Shown here piece by piece: positions 16,908 through 25,524 of a stretch of 64,000 nt of DNA. Each line of letters starts with the position of its first letter. Positions within the stretch are counted from its first letter, which is position 1. A program made the translations under genes and the position numbers. The notes below the pieces were generated by a model. The model saw only the letters and a list, made by a program, of their open reading frames with translations. It was not told the origin of the DNA and did no database searches. This DNA comes from Lentisphaeria bacterium (GTDB lineage Bacteria; Verrucomicrobiota; Lentisphaeria; Victivallales; UBA1829), in contig DPDG01000077.1 of the NCBI GenBank assembly GCA_003526375.1, forward strand, positions 1 to 64,000, in the 5' to 3' direction.

Positions 16908-19769
16908 ATGAAAAATGTTTTTGCCGTCTTATTGATCTTTTCCGGAATCTGCTGTCTGGGAGGAGGCTTGGACCGGGAATTGAACCGCGTGGAGCGCTGG
17001 CAGGACAATGCGTCCGGAGTGACGAAACGCACGTTTGACGCCTCGGAAAAAGCAATGCGTTTCGATTTCACATTTCGCGGCAATGTGGATCGCTGGGCGT
17101 ATCCGACCTTCAAAGCCGCGTCCGGCGAATCTCTGGAAAATATGAATGTTATTGAATTTGAAATCAAGCTTGTTCAGCCGGAGACTTCCAACCGCTGGAA
17201 AGCGGCGTTTCTTATGCTGACACCGAAAGGACGCGTTGCGCTTCCCGCGCCGACGGGGCAGTGGCAGACCGTGAGAATCAATCTGCGCGACCCCTCCCTG
17301 AAGCTGAATCTGAAAGGCGTGAACGGTCTTCGGATTGGAGCCAATCCCACGGTGGACCGTTTTACGATGTGGCTGCGCAACATCCGGGCTGCCGGAACCG
17401 CTGCGGCTCCTCTTGATGCTGCGGCTGAAATCCGTTGTGAGGCTCCGGGGACGGTTTTCCTGGATTCCGAACCGCTGGAGTTTCAGTTCTCGCGAATCGG
17501 GGAATATGCGCCGCTCCGTTATGAGATTCAGGATTTTTACGGAAAAACTGTGAAACAGGGTACCTGGCCGGAAAACGGAACTCTGAAAGCCGGAAAACTG
17601 CCGCCGGGGTATTACATGATTTCCCTGAATTCCGGCAAGGGGAAAATTCAGGGAAGACGTTCCTTTACAGTCGTGCGCGACCCGAAAGGGCACACGCCGA
17701 ATCCTGAATCTCCGTTTGCGCTGGATACCGCTCTTTCCTGGCTCGGGCGCGCGGATAAGAACAATGTGTGCTTCCCTCACGAAGGGTTTGACCTGCTGAT
17801 TGAAATCCTGCGCAGAAGCGGAGTTGGAAGCATACGCGAAAGACTCCTGTGGAAAGAGGTTCAGCCGTCAAAAGATGCTGAAATCAACTGGAAACATTAT
17901 AAACGCAATGCGGACAAGCTGAAATCATACGGTATCAATATTCTCGGATTGACGCATGATTCGCCGGCGTGGGCTCAGTATAAAGAGGAACGCGGCAATC
18001 TTCCGGACAACCTGCTTGACTTATACCGTTTTACAAAAGCGCTTGCTTCTGACTTCAAAGGACGCATGAGCGCATGGGAATTCTGGAATGAGCCGGATCA
18101 TCCTGCTCATCATGAGACACCGTGGGATCTTGCCGCCGCCCAGAAAGCCGCCTCGCTCGGTTTTCGCGCCGGAGACCCGGAGCTTGCGCTTCTGCAAGGA
18201 TCTTTCTGCATGTTCCCGCTTGGAAACTATGTTTCCATCTATATGAAAAACGGGACAAAGGATTACTTTGACATATTCAATTATCATGCTTACCGGGCTC
18301 TTTCACGCTATCCGGAAATCATGACGGAAATCCGTGATTTTCTGTGTAAGAACGGCATGGCGGAGATTCCTGTTTACCTGACGGAAGCCGGAACCAACGC
18401 GGAGGGAGATTCCGCCGCGAAAAGTTCCAGACGCGGACAGGCGGAAACAACAGAGGCGCAGGATCGCCTTCTTGCGGAGTTCATCGTAAAATCTCCGATT
18501 CTGTTTCTTGCCAACGGAGTCATGCGCAGTTACTTTTTTGTGTTCCCGCCTTATCATGAACGCAATGGAGCCAAAGACTGGGGAATGTTGCGCCGGGACT
18601 ATTCCGCCAAACCGCAGGTCGCGGCATTTTCCACGCTTCTATGGGAGCTGGACAGGGCGGAATATCTGGGCGAATATGATCTTGGGGCTGGACGGCGCGC
18701 TTTTCTCTTTCAACAGCCGGACGGTTCTCAGACGCTGGTTGCATGGCTGGAATCCATACTGGACAGAGAAAAGCATGATGCGGCTGTCACAGATGCTTCT
18801 GTCGCTGATACAACATTTTCACTGCCTGTCGGCGGTGATCTGGAATGTGTGGACATCATGGGGAAAACGACGGTTCATCCTTCTTCCGCACTGCCTCTTT
18901 CCCGTTATCCGGGATATGTCCGGGGAATTTCCGGGTTGAAAGCGTCAAAGGCGCCAGTTCCCGTCGGACACTTGAAAAAGCGCGTATTGAGTGCGGAGCA
19001 CGCCATTGTCTTCAAACCTGTTTTTCTAAGCGGTTTTGAGACTTCCAGCGATCGCAGCTGCATGTTGTTCAATAAGGGAAAAGGGCAAATCCGGCTTGAA
19101 GTATTTAATCTTTCCGGACAGATGCAGAAGGGAAAAGTGAAGGTTTCCGGGCTTTCCGGGCTTTCCGGGCTGCCGGAACAGATGGAGCTGCCGCCGATGA
19201 GCAGGAATGAGTTTATTCTGGAGGGCACTCCGGACCGTGCCGTGACGGAACTGGCTGTAAACGGCGTTTTCAATGGACGCAAGGTTACACCGGCAGTTGT
19301 GCCCCTGCGCTCTCTGGCGGCTTTGAATACGGCGTCCAGACAACCGCTGGAGAATTCCGTGAACCGCTGGAGAAGCAACAGTTCGGGACGGATGGAGATT
19401 ACGGATGACCCGGATGAAAACGCAGTATGTTTCAGGACCCGTTTTACATCCGGGGATTTCTGGACCTATCCGGAATATGTCCTGCGCCTGCCGGAAGAAA
19501 CTTTCAAAGGCGCGGCTGCAATCCGTTTCGAGATCAGAGGCGACGGCAGAATCGGGCAGAGCAACCTGATGCTTGTCGAGGGGACGCAAAAGGAGGTCGG
19601 GAGGACCACGATGCTTGGCATCGGTCCTGTTTCATCCGGATGGCGCACCGTTACCATGTTGCTGCCTGTTCAGGATACGGATGTGAAAATGTTTCGCATC
19701 GGCGTGAATCCGAAAGAGAAGGACTATCGTTTCTGGATTCGCAATATTGAGCTGCTCAGGATTCCCTGA
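16908..19769 (+). CDS. Secreted GH-A clan glycoside hydrolase with CBM-like domains at both ends
   Basis: Start at ATG 16908 (AGGAAG 6 bp upstream). The 953-residue protein has a Sec signal peptide (1 to about 20). A beta-sandwich carbohydrate-binding-like domain (about 22-163) is followed by a linker Ig-like domain (170-255). A TIM barrel (about 268-600) contains EFWNEPD (Glu395, acid/base) and VYLTEAGTN (Glu493, nucleophile), as in GH39- and GH5-like retaining enzymes. Two beta domains follow, and the last 140 residues (about 815-953) look like a second copy of the first domain: LRIGANPTVDRFTMWLRNIRA matches the end FRIGVNPKEKDYRFWIRNIEL. A triplicated 9-bp DNA repeat lies at 19144-19170. 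A terminator-like hairpin follows. Substrate unknown; beta-xyloside or similar is possible. Confidence 0.82.
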   Translation: MKNVFAVLLIFSGICCLGGGLDRELNRVERWQDNASGVTKRTFDASEKAMRFDFTFRGNVDRWAYPTFKAASGESLENMNVIEFEIKLVQPETSNRWKAAFLMLTPKGRVALPAPTGQWQTVRINLRDPSLKLNLKGVNGLRIGANPTVDRFTMWLRNIRAAGTAAAPLDAAAEIRCEAPGTVFLDSEPLEFQFSRIGEYAPLRYEIQDFYGKTVKQGTWPENGTLKAGKLPPGYYMISLNSGKGKIQGRRSFTVVRDPKGHTPNPESPFALDTALSWLGRADKNNVCFPHEGFDLLIEILRRSGVGSIRERLLWKEVQPSKDAEINWKHYKRNADKLKSYGINILGLTHDSPAWAQYKEERGNLPDNLLDLYRFTKALASDFKGRMSAWEFWNEPDHPAHHETPWDLAAAQKAASLGFRAGDPELALLQGSFCMFPLGNYVSIYMKNGTKDYFDIFNYHAYRALSRYPEIMTEIRDFLCKNGMAEIPVYLTEAGTNAEGDSAAKSSRRGQAETTEAQDRLLAEFIVKSPILFLANGVMRSYFFVFPPYHERNGAKDWGMLRRDYSAKPQVAAFSTLLWELDRAEYLGEYDLGAGRRAFLFQQPDGSQTLVAWLESILDREKHDAAVTDASVADTTFSLPVGGDLECVDIMGKTTVHPSSALPLSRYPGYVRGISGLKASKAPVPVGHLKKRVLSAEHAIVFKPVFLSGFETSSDRSCMLFNKGKGQIRLEVFNLSGQMQKGKVKVSGLSGLSGLPEQMELPPMSRNEFILEGTPDRAVTELAVNGVFNGRKVTPAVVPLRSLAALNTASRQPLENSVNRWRSNSSGRMEITDDPDENAVCFRTRFTSGDFWTYPEYVLRLPEETFKGAAAIRFEIRGDGRIGQSNLMLVEGTQKEVGRTTMLGIGPVSSGWRTVTMLLPVQDTDVKMFRIGVNPKEKDYRFWIRNIELLRIP
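19144..19170 (+). repeat. Three perfect tandem copies of a 9-bp unit inside the GH gene
   Basis: The unit TTTCCGGGC is repeated three times without change (19144-19152, 19153-19161, 19162-19170), followed by TGCCGG. In frame it encodes a Ser-Gly-Leu repeat (SGLSGLSGLP) in the beta domain after the barrel. Units of 9 bp keep the frame, so copy number could drift by slippage without breaking the gene. Confidence 0.85.
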
Positions 19770-19777
19770 TCCGTATT

Positions 19778-19808
19778 GCCCTGCCGGTGAACTGTTGTCC
19801 GGCAGGGC
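19778..19808 (+). terminator. Hairpin after the GH gene, probable terminator
   Basis: GCCCTGCCGG (19778-19787) and CCGGCAGGGC (19799-19808) form a perfect 10-bp stem with an 11-nt loop, 9 bp after the stop codon. The T-rich run (ATTTTTTCTTTTTTC) begins about 15 bp later, so the fit to a classical intrinsic terminator is imperfect. Confidence 0.6.
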
Positions 19809-19912
19809 GGGGACAATATAATATTTTTTCTTTTTTCTGGAGCTTGCGTCACAGCGTAAAGCGGAAAATGTTGAAAAATAAAATATTCTTCGATGAAGAT
19901 ATTTTTCCGTAC

Positions 19913-19940
19913 TTGCAATCTTCCGTCTCATGTTTATATT
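19913..19940 (+). promoter_or_regulatory. Possible promoter of the sugar ABC importer operon
   Basis: TTGCAA (19913-19918) and TATATT (19935-19940) are spaced by 16 bp, 80 bp before the binding-protein ATG. Both hexamers deviate from consensus, so confidence is limited. Confidence 0.4.
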
Positions 19941-20020
19941 ACATTTGCCTTCGGTAGAGAACTGGGTGTGCTTCCCTTTGTGATTTCGTCACATCGTTTT
20001 AATTGGAAAGTTGGGCTGGT

Positions 20021-21556
20021 ATGAACAAAATTCTGTTGTTGAGCCTGTTTGTGCTCATTGTCGTATCTGTCTTCACGGTTCTTTTGAGACCGGAAGCACA
20101 GGAGAAGTATCCGCAGTTGGAATGGATGAGCGATACGAATCCGCAGCGTTTTGAACAGGCGGAACTGTTTGAAACATGGCTGAAGACGAAGTATCCGGAT
20201 TTGTCGAAAGACAGCCGGTATCCGGCTTTCGGAATCAAGCTGAACGCCGCGAACAATCAGAGCACGGTCATTCAGGCGGTGTCCGGCGTTGCGGGGGACC
20301 TGATCGACCATTTGAACGTGCCGGTTTTCGGCGCGATGGGACTGCTCAGACCGCTGGGCGAGGATGCGAAAAAACGGGGATATGATCTCAGCACGACTTA
20401 TCCGAATATGGAGGGAATACTGGGGTATGAGGGGGAGCAGTACGGATATCCCTGCAACGTTGCCGTGTCCAGCTTTCTTTTTAACCTGAATACGTTGAAG
20501 AAATATGATTTGAGCCTGCCGGACGAGGACTGGACCACGGAGGACTTTGAAAGAATCGCAAAGAAATTCATGGATCGGACGAAGCAGGGCAATGCCCGCC
20601 GCACCATATTTTTCGCTCTTTCCGCATTGTCGCTGGGAGAGACTTTCATTGTGATCAATGCGCGAAGCAACGGGGTGGATGTCTACAATGAGACTCTGAC
20701 GAAATGCATCGCGGATGACGAACGTTTCTACAGGATTTATGAACAGCTTTACAAGTGGACCTATGTGGACAAAATTCTGCCGACGGCGGCGGAAGTTGCT
20801 TCGAATGATACGGAAACCGGATTCGGCGGCGCGGCGTTCACTCACTTCATCAACGGAAACTATGCCACGATCATTGCCGGGCGATGGGCGTTGATCCGCT
20901 TCCGCGAACTGCCACCGGAGGAACGTTTCCCGATGGCGATGACGCTGTTCCCGCAGGGTCCGTTCAAAAACGGGATTCTTACCGCGCGCGTAACGGGAAT
21001 CTATGCCGGGAGCAGAAACTACGACAAAGCCGGATATTTCATGGAGTTTCTTGCAAGCAAAGAATATAACGACTATATCATCAAATATACGGACGGCCTG
21101 CCGCCGACTCCGAAATATGTGCTGAACAATCCGGAATATCTTTCTCCGAAAGAATACCCGAGCGAGGGCAATATCCATGCAAAAGAGCTGGAGTATGCGA
21201 TGCATTATGCGATCCCGGCTCCTCAGACGCCCTATTTCAGAAAGACCGGAACCGGCTGGTTTTCCTATGCCTTGAGTAAAGTCATGGCAAACCGTGCGAC
21301 GGCGAAAGAGGCGGTCAATGAAGCTGTGGAGCGTGTCAACAGCGGAATTGCCGAAAGCGTCGCCGCAAATGACAAGCTCGCCGCGATGTATGAGCGTGAC
21401 ATGGAACTGCAGAAGAAAATCGACGCGGTCAAGGCAACCTGGAAATACCGGCGTGGAAAAATCATTTCCGGTGAAAAGATTCCGGAAAACTGGATCAAGA
21501 ATCCATTCTATAAGAAATACTACGCTCACCTCGGTATGCTGAAAGGAGCTGAATAA
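20021..21556 (+). CDS. Extracellular sugar-binding protein (family 1) of an ABC importer
   Basis: The 511-residue protein starts at ATG 20021 (an upstream in-frame TTG at 20003 is less likely). Residues 4-24 form one hydrophobic segment without a lipobox Cys or clear signal-peptidase site, so the protein may stay anchored by an uncleaved signal. The rest is a family 1 solute-binding fold, with AVSGVAGDLIDHLN, YGYPCNVAVSSFLFNLNTLKKY and a C-terminal helical extension (about 420-511). Such proteins deliver oligosaccharides to MalF/MalG-type permeases, which follow immediately (2 bp and 17 bp gaps). The substrate is not evident. No ATPase gene belongs to this operon. Confidence 0.85.
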   Translation: MNKILLLSLFVLIVVSVFTVLLRPEAQEKYPQLEWMSDTNPQRFEQAELFETWLKTKYPDLSKDSRYPAFGIKLNAANNQSTVIQAVSGVAGDLIDHLNVPVFGAMGLLRPLGEDAKKRGYDLSTTYPNMEGILGYEGEQYGYPCNVAVSSFLFNLNTLKKYDLSLPDEDWTTEDFERIAKKFMDRTKQGNARRTIFFALSALSLGETFIVINARSNGVDVYNETLTKCIADDERFYRIYEQLYKWTYVDKILPTAAEVASNDTETGFGGAAFTHFINGNYATIIAGRWALIRFRELPPEERFPMAMTLFPQGPFKNGILTARVTGIYAGSRNYDKAGYFMEFLASKEYNDYIIKYTDGLPPTPKYVLNNPEYLSPKEYPSEGNIHAKELEYAMHYAIPAPQTPYFRKTGTGWFSYALSKVMANRATAKEAVNEAVERVNSGIAESVAANDKLAAMYERDMELQKKIDAVKATWKYRRGKIISGEKIPENWIKNPFYKKYYAHLGMLKGAE

Positions 21557-21558
21557 TC

Positions 21559-23052
21559 ATGTTGAAACTGACTCGCCGCGATGTTCGGGAAATTTCCACC
21601 GGAGTTCTTTTTCTGCTCCCCAATATCCTGGGCTTTCTTGCTTTTACGACGATTCCGCTCGCCATCAGCCTTTTCATGGCGTTTACGGACTGGAACCTTG
21701 AAATGCATAACATGTTCCAGAATCAGGAGCTCCGTTCGGTCGGTTTCGCCAACTTTGCGAAGTTGTTCTCCGATCCCGACTTTCCGACATTTCTCGGCAA
21801 TACTCTGTTCCTGATGCTCGGCATTCCTTTCGGTATTGCGGGCAGTCTTTTCGCCGCTCTGCTGCTGAACAATGATTTCCGGTGCAGCCGCATGAAACGT
21901 GTCTACGGGGCTGTAGTGTTGACCGTGGTCCTGATTGTCGCCTGCGGAATGCTGATCCTCGCCGGAGCGGGTTCCACGGCGATGACTCTGCTGATCTGCG
22001 GGATCGTCGGGACGGTTCTCGTGCTGGGAAGCGTCGGCGGGCAAACCGTCTACCGGACGCTGTTCTATTTCCCGAGTTTTACCGCCGGCGTCGCGACCTA
22101 TATTCTATGGAAAAAACTTTACAGCCCGGAAAACGGTCCCATCAACAATGTTCTTCAGCCGGTGCTGGACCGGATTACGCCTGTTGCGGCATCCATCTCT
22201 CCGACGACCGCCCATGTGCTTTCCGCGGTTTTCCTGGTCGTCATGGGACTCGTTTATTCCTATGCCCTGTTCCGTGTGATTGTCAGTTGGAAAAACGGGG
22301 AAACCGGCACGTTGAGTTATATGATCGCGCTTGTCGTGCTTTCGATCCCGATGCTGTGCTGCCAGCTCTGGTGCAGTCTGCCGTGGGGCGGCGCGCTCGG
22401 ATTGTCGCTCGTCACTCTGGCAGCCATTTTCACGCTTCTGATGTTCCTGACCGGGCGTGAATACAAGTGCGCTTACGATTATGGAATGTCGAATGCGATC
22501 GTGCTTGACGGTATTGTCATGGTCGGACTTTTCATCTGCCTCGGCATTTCCAATGTGCTTCTGGCGATGCCCGGCATGGCGGGCTCGCCGGACGGTCTGA
22601 CCGCTCCGAAGTGGCTTTCCGACTATTACTGGGCGAAGCCTTCGCTGATGATCATGGGCTTCTGGGCGGCGATCGGTTCCAACAACATGCTGCTTTATCT
22701 CGCAGGGCTTTCCGGTGTTTCGCAGGAACTTTACGAGGCGGCGGATATCGACGGCGCTTCTCCGTTCCAGCGGTTCTGGAACGTGACCTGGCCTCAGCTC
22801 TCCAATGTGACGTTCTTCATCCTGATCATGTCGATCATGGGCGGATTGCAGGGCGGATTTGAAACCGCGCGGACCATGACCCGGGGCGGTCCTGCCGGAT
22901 CGACCACGACTCTTGCGTATTACATTTACAGCGAGGGTTTTGAAAGCGGACGGCTCGGCTATGCCTCGGCTGTCGCATGGACACTGTTCGTCATGGTGTT
23001 CTGCGTGACGCTGTTCAACTGGAAATTCGGCAATAAATACACGAACGATTAA
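21559..23052 (+). CDS. MalF-type sugar ABC permease with extra membrane segments
   Basis: The product has 497 residues, whereas ordinary permeases of this group have about 290-320. The N-terminal TM1 (FLLPNILGFLAFTTIPLAIS) and the EAA loop (ELYEAADIDGASPFQRFWNV, residues 390-409) are typical. Two insertions explain the extra length: residues of about 114-160 (two hydrophobic segments) and about 215-340 (four hydrophobic segments). Both contain an even number of segments, which would keep the topology of the core. The reading frame is intact, so this is not a fusion artefact in this sequence. It has a strong AAAGGAG site and sits between the binding protein and the MalG-type permease. Confidence 0.85.
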   Translation: MLKLTRRDVREISTGVLFLLPNILGFLAFTTIPLAISLFMAFTDWNLEMHNMFQNQELRSVGFANFAKLFSDPDFPTFLGNTLFLMLGIPFGIAGSLFAALLLNNDFRCSRMKRVYGAVVLTVVLIVACGMLILAGAGSTAMTLLICGIVGTVLVLGSVGGQTVYRTLFYFPSFTAGVATYILWKKLYSPENGPINNVLQPVLDRITPVAASISPTTAHVLSAVFLVVMGLVYSYALFRVIVSWKNGETGTLSYMIALVVLSIPMLCCQLWCSLPWGGALGLSLVTLAAIFTLLMFLTGREYKCAYDYGMSNAIVLDGIVMVGLFICLGISNVLLAMPGMAGSPDGLTAPKWLSDYYWAKPSLMIMGFWAAIGSNNMLLYLAGLSGVSQELYEAADIDGASPFQRFWNVTWPQLSNVTFFILIMSIMGGLQGGFETARTMTRGGPAGSTTTLAYYIYSEGFESGRLGYASAVAWTLFVMVFCVTLFNWKFGNKYTND

Positions 23053-23069
23053 GATAGGATGCGCGTGAA

Positions 23070-23900
23070 ATGAAACTTTCTCTCGATGGTTGTAAACTGC
23101 TTCTGATTCATGTGGTGCTTGCTCTGGTGGCAACTGCGATGGTGCTCCCGTTCACGTGGATGGTTCTTGCCAGCTTGAAACGCTTGCAGGAAATCGGACT
23201 GGATTCCTGGATACCGACCGTGTTCCAGTGGGAGAACTACCGGGATGTCTTTACGATGAAGGGTGTTCAGTTCGGGCGCTGGTACTGGAACAGCATTCTG
23301 GTTGCCGCATGGGTGACTTTCCTTCAGGTTTTCACGAGCAGCCTCGCGGCGTTCAGCTTTTCCCGACTCAAGTGGAAAGGGCGTGATCTTGTGTTCCTGC
23401 TCTATCTTGCGACCATGATGCTTCCCTCGCTGGTGATGATGATTCCGAACTATCAGAATATGATTTATCTCGGGCTCGTCAACACGCTTCAGGGATTGAT
23501 TCTGCCGTCCGCATTCTCCGCATTCGGCACCTTCCTGATCCGCCAGTTCATGATGAACATTCCGAGTTCGCTGGATGAAGCCGCCGAGATCGACGGCGCG
23601 AGCAAGTGGCAGCTTTACTGGACCGTGATTCTGCCGCTGGCGCGTCCGGCGATTGTGACTCTGACGATCTTTACGTTCATCGGCAACTACAATTCGATGT
23701 TCTGGCCGCTGGTCATGATCAAGTCGCCGGAGCTTTACACGCTGCCGATCGGTATGCTCGCATTCGACTCCTCGCAGGGACAGCAGACCAACCTTCTGAT
23801 GGCGGCTGTCACGATGAGCATTGTTCCGATGATCCTGATTTTCCTGTTCATGCAGAAACAGCTCGTCAAAGGCATCATGCTCGGCGGAGTCAAGGGGTAA
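23070..23900 (+). CDS. MalG-type sugar ABC permease
   Basis: This 276-residue permease has six predicted membrane segments and the EAA loop LDEAAEIDGASKWQLYWTVI, which docks to the ATPase. The length is normal for the family, in contrast to the enlarged partner upstream. It is the last gene of the operon; a hairpin (23915-23930) follows directly. A MsmX-like ATPase encoded elsewhere must energise the system. Confidence 0.92.
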   Translation: MKLSLDGCKLLLIHVVLALVATAMVLPFTWMVLASLKRLQEIGLDSWIPTVFQWENYRDVFTMKGVQFGRWYWNSILVAAWVTFLQVFTSSLAAFSFSRLKWKGRDLVFLLYLATMMLPSLVMMIPNYQNMIYLGLVNTLQGLILPSAFSAFGTFLIRQFMMNIPSSLDEAAEIDGASKWQLYWTVILPLARPAIVTLTIFTFIGNYNSMFWPLVMIKSPELYTLPIGMLAFDSSQGQQTNLLMAAVTMSIVPMILIFLFMQKQLVKGIMLGGVKG

Positions 23901-23914
23901 GCGGCGGGAGCCTG

Positions 23915-23937
23915 GCCGGGTATGCCCGGCAGATTTT
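23915..23937 (+). terminator. Probable intrinsic terminator
   Basis: GCCGGG-TATG-CCCGGC forms a 6-bp GC stem with a 4-nt loop (23915-23930), followed by AGATTTT. It lies 15 bp after the permease stop and before the next importer operon. Confidence 0.6.
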
Positions 23938-23960
23938 CCGGATTGCCTTTCCCCGGAAAC

Positions 23961-23988
23961 TTGAATTCAGCCTTTTCCCGTGTAAATT
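23961..23988 (+). promoter_or_regulatory. Possible promoter of the ribose-type importer operon
   Basis: TTGAAT (23961-23966) and TAAATT (23983-23988) with 16-bp spacing lie 36 bp before the ATG at 24025. The match is partial. Confidence 0.4.
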
Positions 23989-24024
23989 ATCTCTTTCATA
24001 ATAATTTCAGAGGTTGAAAGGCGT

Positions 24025-25524
24025 ATGAATTCGGAAACGCTCCTTGAAGTCAGAGGGCTTTACAAATCTTATTCGGAAGTCAAGGTTCTGAACGACGTTT
24101 CGTTGTCCGTAGGGAAAGGTTCCATTACCGGGCTCATCGGGGAGAATGGAGCAGGCAAGTCCACGCTGATCAAATGCATCAACGGCGTGACGCGCCCCGA
24201 CAGTGGCGAGATCATTTTTCAGGGCAGGGCCCTGAAGCATATCACGATCGAATCCGCGCTGCGTCTTGGGATCGTGACGATTCCGCAGGAGTTCAATCTT
24301 GCAAATGAGATGACGGTCCGCGAGAATATTTTTCTCGGACATGAACTCAAACGCGGCGTTTTTTTTCTGGATCATGCCGCCATGCGGAGACGGACGCGCG
24401 AACTGCTGGAGCGTCTTGAAAGCAGAATTTCCCCTGATGCGGAGGTCGGGACTTTAAGCATTGCGGAAAAACAGCTCGTGGAAATCGCCCGTGCGATCAA
24501 CCATACCTGTAAGCTGCTGATTATGGACGAGCCTTCCACGGTGCTGAATCCGCCGGAGGTGGAAAATCTTTTCCGGATCATGCGCTCCATGCGCGATGAG
24601 GGGATCAGCATCATTTATGTATCCCACAAACTGAACGAGGTCAAGAAAATCTGTGATACGGTCACAGTGCTGCGTGACGGGGAATTCGTCTGCGAAAGAC
24701 CGGTTTCCGAACTGACGACGAAAGACATGGCGAATCTGATGGTCGGGCGCGAACTCAGCCGCATTTTCCCGCCGAAACTCGAACTGCCGGAGGAGAAGGT
24801 TCCCGCACTGGAACTGAATAAAGTCACACTTGCAAAACTGGTGCATGATGCGTCCCTGAAGTTATATCATGGCGAAATTCTCGGACTTGCCGGGCTCGGC
24901 GGTTCGGGCAGAACCGAACTTGCGGAGGCTGTTTACGGAATCCGCAGAATCATTTCGGGAAAGGTTCTGGTGCACGGCAGGGAAAAACGGATCAAATCTC
25001 CGGCGCAGGCGGTTGCGGCGGGAATCGCATATCTGACGGAAGACCGCCAGAGTTCCGGCGTTATTTTATCTTTTCCGCTGGCGCATAACTGCACGCTGAT
25101 TTCGTTGAGGAAATACTGTCTTGCCTCATTCATCGGAAGGAAAAAGGAGAAAGAGGCGGCGGAGAAATATATCCGGCGTTTTGAGATCAAGACGACTTCC
25201 GGCGCAACGCCGATCCGCGAGCTCAGCGGTGGAAATCAGCAGAAGGGCGCCATCGCGAAAAGCCTCGACCATGAGCCGGAAATCTTCATCTTCGATGAAC
25301 CCACGCGCGGAATCGACATCAAGTCGAGAAGCGATATTTATTATTTCATCAACGGTCTGGCGCGGCAGGGGATGGCGTGCCTGATCATATCGTCCGATCT
25401 TGAGGAAATCATCGGGCTTTGCCGGAGAGTCGCGGTCATGCGCGAAGGGACGGTCGCGGGAGTCCTTGAGAACGAACACGTCAACGAAAAAGAAATCATG
25501 TATTTGGCAACAGGTGTAAAATGA
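24025..25524 (+). CDS. Sugar ABC importer ATP-binding protein (RbsA/XylG/MglA type)
   Basis: The 499-residue protein consists of two fused ABC domains. The first has Walker A GENGAGKST (39-47), a signature LSIAEKQLVEIARA and Walker B LLIMDEPST. The second has the degenerate P-loop GLGGSGRTE, the motif LSGGNQQK and FIFDEPTRGIDI. This asymmetry, with one competent and one degenerate site, is normal for the CUT2 (ribose/xylose/galactose) group. The stop overlaps the permease start by 4 bp. With the downstream permease and lipoprotein it forms a complete monosaccharide importer. Confidence 0.95.
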   Translation: MNSETLLEVRGLYKSYSEVKVLNDVSLSVGKGSITGLIGENGAGKSTLIKCINGVTRPDSGEIIFQGRALKHITIESALRLGIVTIPQEFNLANEMTVRENIFLGHELKRGVFFLDHAAMRRRTRELLERLESRISPDAEVGTLSIAEKQLVEIARAINHTCKLLIMDEPSTVLNPPEVENLFRIMRSMRDEGISIIYVSHKLNEVKKICDTVTVLRDGEFVCERPVSELTTKDMANLMVGRELSRIFPPKLELPEEKVPALELNKVTLAKLVHDASLKLYHGEILGLAGLGGSGRTELAEAVYGIRRIISGKVLVHGREKRIKSPAQAVAAGIAYLTEDRQSSGVILSFPLAHNCTLISLRKYCLASFIGRKKEKEAAEKYIRRFEIKTTSGATPIRELSGGNQQKGAIAKSLDHEPEIFIFDEPTRGIDIKSRSDIYYFINGLARQGMACLIISSDLEEIIGLCRRVAVMREGTVAGVLENEHVNEKEIMYLATGVK

